A stretch of 64,000 bases of DNA from Parelaphostrongylus tenuis (taxonomy: Eukaryota > Nematoda > Chromadorea > Rhabditida > Metastrongylidae): assembly GCA_019055375.1 (NCBI GenBank), contig JAHQIW010007201.1, positions 1 to 64,000 of the forward strand, read 5' to 3'. Positions 60,701 through 64,000 of this stretch are shown in pieces (position 1 is the stretch's first letter; each line of letters opens with the position of its first letter). The notes below the pieces were generated by a model, which was given only the letters and a program-made list of their open reading frames with translations, was not told where the DNA came from and searched no databases. Position numbers and translations under genes: made by a program.

Positions 60701-63697
60701 TTCGAAGTCAGAATCCCCGGTATTAAAGCCTAGAAATCAGCGTCCAGCACCAGATCTGCTTGCTCTGCCTTCCCCTTCAACTTCGTTGATTTCATAGATT
60801 GCAGCTTCTGTGAAAGACCCTTTCACCTGTGTAATGACGCAATAAAACACGAACTTCGATTGTACGACTGGACATGGTGGTGGCTTGTAACAAAATCAAA
60901 ATAAAGACGAATAAATCTAGGCGTTTGGTGGGAAATTTCCACCTAAGAAACTATGATATTTCCAGGATATGCATAGGAATTATTTAATGCTTATTAAAGT
61001 GTTGCAGAACTTTCATTCCAACCATAGGTACATTCGAACAAGCTATCGAGCAATCGGAGCAATCGGCTGTCACCGCAATGTCTGGTGATCTTTTCGCCGG
61101 CATGCAGTGTAGGATGCTCGACGTCGATCCCTTACACGTAAGGGATTGGCTGAACCGAAAGACATGTGCTACTGATGAGGCTCGCTAGAATAAACCGAAA
61201 CGTATATCTAGCACTATAGCTGACATAACAGACCTCATGAAAGACTTTAAATATGTTATCAGATTAATTCATTGTAATTTTATGATATCTTGGCACCAAC
61301 TTATTCCAAAAGAACGGTGTACTGGACAGGTACTTTCGTAAATAAGTGGTGTGAATGTGATGCACCATTGATATATACAGTGATAATGATAACGATAAGT
61401 CTAAGATGACGGTGGATACGATAAGTAGCGTTCTCTTAAATACCAAACAATTCAAACTGCTTTTCTATTGGTTTGCTATCGTCTTCACAATGTTCCCATA
61501 ATGACTAGATCAAGAAAATTACCTGCAACGTGTTCCCACGACTTTCAAGATATCGGCATTTGTTATCGGCCATAGTGAGCTTTGTTTTGTAGACAGCACA
61601 ATCATAACAACCATTCGGGCTGACTGATGAATGAGTTTCTGACGGTGATACATGTAACGGGGAGACAATGAAGCGGGAATCCACATTCTGAACATCCGCA
61701 GTCATATTTCTCGTTCAACTTCATCATCCAACATCATGCACAAGCAAAAGTTCATCCTCACTAGATGATGAAATGCACTCGGAGTGTCGCCTTTTTTGAA
61801 GAGGTTAACTGGCGAATGTGCAGAACTGGTATGAGCCGGTGAGCATCCGTCGGAACTGGTTGCGGATGCGTTTTCACACGGACTAAATACTAATAAAATT
61901 GTCTGTCTTCTTACGAAAGTCGTGTATTCAGTTGATATGCTGTCGTATGAGTAAATACCTTTCGTCACGTTTGATTACAAGCGATTTGTTCTCATCTGGC
62001 TCACAATTGGTTACATTTGACTGAAACACAATCATAAGAGTCTACCAAAAATTGCACTGTCATCAAATTAATCAAAAAATCAACATGAAGAGTATTTAGA
62101 TTCTAATGAAAATTGGCAAAAAAAAGAATTAGCGAAATAATTTTCGCCAATGTAGATAATAATAGGGAACGATGGCAGCAATGGCGCTAACCAATCACAA
62201 ATTCGTAAATTTGACCAATCAGAGCGCGTCTAGTAGTCGATTGCAGCAAAATGGCGAAAATTTGGAGCTAGACATTTTAGTGATTGGTAAATCGGTAAAT
62301 ATACACCTTTTCTTCGTCGGCATGGAAATCATTGTCGACGTTCACTTCACAATCATCGTCCTCCCGCGAATCCTTATTAATAAGGTCCACTAGCGGTTTT
62401 GTCGCTGAAACAGTGTATAATTTCTACAGATTTTTCAAAAAAAGCTCAGGTTCTTTTTTTACTATGCTTGATAATATTGGGTTGCCCCATATTTTCTTCC
62501 GCACCCTTGTTTTAGTTATTATCAACTGATAATAACTAAAACAAAAACTTTTCAACCAAAATATAACTATATTCTAATTCAAATAGGGTTCATGACAAAA
62601 GGCTATAGTAAGTTGAAGAATGTTTTAGTAGCTTTAGCCATCGGGTATAATGGTTCACTCGTCATCTAATTGGAGTGGGCTACCACAGAGCGATGTCTCG
62701 ATGAACATCTCAAGCACTGACTCAACCATGAGCGCGCTGAACGCGTAGTCAACTGCGAAATTCTTCTGCTGGGATCGCACAAGCAGGACTCTCTCAGGTC
62801 GATGATCACGGTAGATGAGTCCTCGCTCTACTACGAGAACAACACGCTCCATTATTACTGGTTGTCTCGCGGTGAAGACCCGCCAAGGCGTGTGTTACAT
62901 GTTCGAAAGATTATGTTCTCATTTTTAGGATCAGCAGGGCCTGCTATTTTCAGAGCTGCTTGACAACAAAAAGATAATCGCTGCTGACATTCAGCGGGAG
63001 ACAACTTCGCAAAATGGCCGTGGTAGTTCGAGAGAAGCGTTCGAAACGACTCAGTGTCGTCTTCCTCAAGATAGCGACCGACCTCAAATTGTGAAGTCAA
63101 CTCTCTACATTTTGGAGAAATTTAGCTGGACCACGGTACTGCATCGACCGCGTAACCCTGATACTCTTCCATCGGATTATTAACAATTTCATACTCTGGA
63201 GCAGTATTTGAGGGGGAAAAAATCTCAAAACTGCGAGCAGCTCAAAAGTGCCTTCACCAACTTCTTTGATCGCCAGTCTCAGGCTTTCTGAAAAGAAGGC
63301 ATCCAGACTTCGCCCAGCAAGTGGTTGTATATCAATTATCATGACGGTGATTATATTGCTGAATGATTTCTTTGAGTAAACCATTGGATTAGTAAAAGTA
63401 TTGAAAAGCGGAAGAAATTATGGAACAACCTAATACATCGTGCATCAAGTCATTTTATGGTCTCGGTTTTGTTATTGATATAAATAACTGAGATAACTTC
63501 TGAACCTAGTATAGATCACTCACTTGGAATTGGTTTTGGCAAATTGTTCAGCCAGGCAGCTGCCAGTCCAAATCCAGGTTGGGTCATCAAGGAGTTCAAA
63601 ACGAGTCGATCGCGTAAACGGCTCATATCTTCTGTTGTTGATGCTAACGGCGGAGGAGGTGCGGAAAAAAAGGACAATCCAGAAGTCTGGCTTAGCA
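57632..63697 (-). CDS. unrecognised helical and coiled-coil protein, 10 exons, 5' end outside window
   Basis: Minus exons in transcript order: 63524-63697, 63165-63287 (uncertain), 62899-63104, 62684-62830, 62307-62404, 61959-62020, 61762-61882, 61523-61687, 57978-58103, 57632-57730. From the third exon on, all phases agree through to TGA. The product begins with Leu-rich helical sequence (MSRLRDRLVLNSLM, FRTLLSNYHGHFAKLSPAEC), passes an acidic linker (NKDSREDDDCEVNVDNDF) and a Ser/Pro/His-rich linker, then forms a coiled coil (SSAEAALRALEAETRTLREQ). Splice sites are consensus and two introns are only 74-76 bases, typical of nematodes. I considered PPP1R21-like and RUN-type effectors but could not establish either. 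Confidence 0.7.
57978..58103 (-). CDS. coiled-coil gene exon (coiled coil)
   Basis: Acceptor CAATTCCAG; 42 codons reading TEAVRAQAQISSAEAALRAL then EAETRTLREQTEMLHRRLLD and CQ; donor GTAAGT. Clear heptads (A/L spacing). Phase 0 at both ends. The 3.4 kb intron upstream (58104-61522) is filled with repeats. Confidence 0.8.
58280..58720. repeat. family B repeats, inverted pair
   Basis: 58280-58510 matches 43545-43785 in the same orientation (AAGCCAACAAGTCGTGTGGT, GATACACGTGTATCGGTCTTGCAG, GGTGACGACGAACGATTTA). 58590-58720 carries the inverted complement (GACGAGGCTGCAAGGTCGAA, ACACGTGTATCGGGCTGTAC, ACATGTTGGCTCAAATAATA). Together they look like the arms of a foldback element. Confidence 0.78.
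58770..59620. repeat. degenerate ~150 bp tandem repeat array III
   Basis: Recurring marker (GCTGCG/ACTGTAACAG..AAAAGAA) at about 58795, 58918, 59098, 59245, 59405 and 59555, alternating with ATTCAAACGTTTCTCGCTG at about 58830 and 59135. Related to arrays I and II. Confidence 0.65.
60137..61262. repeat. family D inverted repeat pair around a mariner remnant
   Basis: 60137-60245 (GATAACATATCTTAAGCTTT TCATGAGATCTGTTAT, TTATTCTAGCAAGCCTCTTC) is repeated inverted at 61130-61262 (TACTGATGAGGCTCGCTAGAATAAACCG, ATAACAGACCTCATGAAAGA). The mariner remnant lies between the arms. Confidence 0.78.
60389..60875 (-). pseudogene. mariner transposase remnant, internally deleted
   Basis: On the minus strand the start region reads MSSRTIEVRVLLRHYTGE. 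After frame breaks come FEDQPRSGRPTK-like sequence and SSSVRDLGTKLDVLHTTVVT HLHQL, the second helix-turn-helix of mariner. The C-terminal part reads TESFDEVEEARQVFFNSKLN EWYFD. The central DDD catalytic region is absent: about 490 of the usual ~1030 bases remain. Confidence 0.82.
61523..61687 (-). CDS. coiled-coil gene exon
   Basis: 74-base intron upstream; acceptor GGATGTTCAG. Reads NVDSRFIVSPLHVSPSETHS, then CAVYKTKLTMADNKCRYLES and RGNTLQ; donor GTAATT. The last third is the start of a helix that continues across the next intron. Confidence 0.72.
61762..61882 (-). CDS. coiled-coil gene exon (Ser/His-rich linker)
   Basis: 76-base intron upstream with acceptor TAGTATTTAG. Reads PCENASATSSDGCSPAHTSS and AHSPVNLFKKGDTPSAFHHL; donor GTGAGG. 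An earlier AG (TTTTATTAG) would give a stop, which fixes the acceptor. Confidence 0.68.
61959..62020 (-). CDS. coiled-coil gene exon (linker)
   Basis: Acceptor TTGTGTTTCAG; reads SNVTNCEPDENKSLVIKRDE plus two bases; donor GTATTT. Only phase 0 is open here, matching the previous exon. Confidence 0.65.
62307..62404 (-). CDS. coiled-coil gene exon (acidic linker)
   Basis: Acceptor ACTGTTTCAG, donor GTGTAT. Reads TKPLVDLINKDSREDDDCEV and NVDNDFHADEEK. The single base carried from the previous exon completes an Ala codon; ends in phase 0. Confidence 0.68.
62684..62830 (-). CDS. coiled-coil gene exon (VLLVRSQQKNF)
   Basis: Acceptor TTCTCGTAG; 68-base intron upstream. Reads ERGLIYRDHRPERVLLVRSQ then QKNFAVDYAFSALMVESVLE and MFIETSLC; donor GTAGCC. 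Skipping this donor would end the protein at TGA about 30 bases on (LQLDDE), a possible short isoform. Confidence 0.68.
62899..63104 (-). CDS. coiled-coil gene exon (LSPAECQQR)
   Basis: Acceptor AAAATGTAG, donor GTAACA. Reads ELTSQFEVGRYLEEDDTESF, RTLLSNYHGHFAKLSPAECQ and QAALKIAGPADPKNENIIFR. Begins with one base and ends with one base of split codons. Confidence 0.7.
63165..63287 (-). CDS. coiled-coil gene exon with probable one-base frame break
   Basis: Acceptor CCTTCTTTTCAG. Begins SLRLAIKEVGEGTFELLAVL in one frame; after a T6C5 run (about 63219-63229) the coding-like frame becomes SNTAPEYEIVNNPMEE, which alone meets the next exon in phase through GTATCA. One extra base in the run would reconcile them. 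Alternative without a break: end the exon at the GTTAAT donor (about 63184). Confidence 0.45.
63524..63697 (-). CDS. coiled-coil gene, most upstream exon seen
   Basis: Acceptor CTATGTTTCAG, donor GTGAGT. The preferred frame reads LSQTSGLSFFSAPPPPLAST, then MSRLRDRLVLNSLMTQPGFG and AAAWLNNLPKPIP. Another frame is also open, but this one looks more protein-like and its phase fits the strong acceptor at 63288. Confidence 0.6.
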
Positions 63698-64000
63698 CTG
63701 AAACATAGTCTGACCAATAGTGATAATTAATGTGCGTCAAGTTTGACACGTCTATTTCATATAATCTCTTAGCTCGTTGGAATAATCATTTAGGTCAATT
63801 GACTCAATTATCTTACGCAGAATTTTTTCCTAAGTGTTTTTCCACATGGCAAGAATGGGCTTCCAGAACAAGGAGGTCAAACCCTTTGTGAAAATAATTG
63901 AAAAATGTGTGATTTGCTTGCAGCCAACATCAATTGGCTGTATTTTCAACCAAAAATGTTTCATCACTCATTATCTAACTTACAAAATTGTTACTTATAT

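Larger units (their letters stand above)
58104..61522 (-). other. 3.4 kb intron of the coiled-coil gene, repeat-filled
   Basis: Contains family B copies (58280-58510 and inverted 58590-58720), degenerate repeat array III, a mariner remnant and two inverted family D copies. No additional exon was recognised. Confidence 0.7.

Noticed and set aside
63097..63384. 95-codon minus frame taken as one exon from 63384
   Set aside because: Its start lies before a strong internal acceptor at 63288 and its end ignores splice phase; only 63165-63287 is used in the model.

Overview
The window is AT-rich eukaryotic DNA and looks like a parasitic nematode genome, most likely a strongylid or hookworm-type worm. 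Coding exons are short, with GT-AG introns from about 60 bases to several kilobases. The intergenic and intronic DNA is full of decayed nematode transposons: an RTE-like non-LTR retrotransposon, mariner fragments, foldback/MITE elements and tRNA-derived SINE-like repeats. There is no prokaryotic signal: no operons, ribosome binding sites, CRISPR or IS elements. Most long open frames are chance readings or repeat remnants. The real genes show only when short exons are joined by splice site and phase.

Three protein genes can be supported. (1) A plus-strand gene, about 15.96-29.58 kb, encodes a RILP/RILP-like (RH1-coiled coil-RH2) Rab effector. Eleven exons join in phase to about 389 residues, except for one missing base in exon 4. 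(2) A minus-strand gene, about 30.39-45.31 kb, encodes an acid lipase of the lysosomal/gastric (LIPA, nematode LIPL) alpha/beta-hydrolase family. Nine exons are recognised, including the GHSQG nucleophile exon and the C-terminal His exon; the N-terminus and at least two internal exons were not found. It converges on gene 1, with about 0.8 kb between the stop codons. (3) A minus-strand gene, about 57.63 kb to beyond 63.7 kb, has a helical N-terminal part, an acidic/Ser-rich linker and a C-terminal coiled coil. I do not recognise the family. Ten exons join in phase apart from one probable missing base, and the 5' end lies outside the window.

Layout: 1-15.7 kb is gene-poor, with SINE-like repeats, a mariner deletion derivative and simple repeats. 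15.9-29.6 kb is gene 1, with introns carrying a mariner-type MITE and SINEs. 30.4-45.3 kb is the lipase, whose introns hold the RTE copy (about 32.3-34.8 kb), a foldback MITE (42.7 kb) and SINEs. 45.3-57.6 kb has no confident gene but holds a mariner 5' part, an RTE endonuclease fragment, arrays of a degenerate ~150-170 bp repeat and an unexplained 244-codon open frame. 57.6-63.7 kb is gene 3, whose 3.4 kb intron contains another mariner remnant flanked by inverted repeats.

The genes do not form a pathway cluster. The RILP homologue and an acid lipase both relate to endolysosomes, but adjacency in a nematode genome is weak evidence of a link. No clearly new biological system was found. The items most worth checking are the two single-base frame breaks next to homopolymers, the unrecognised coiled-coil gene, the foldback elements and the orphan 244-codon frame.
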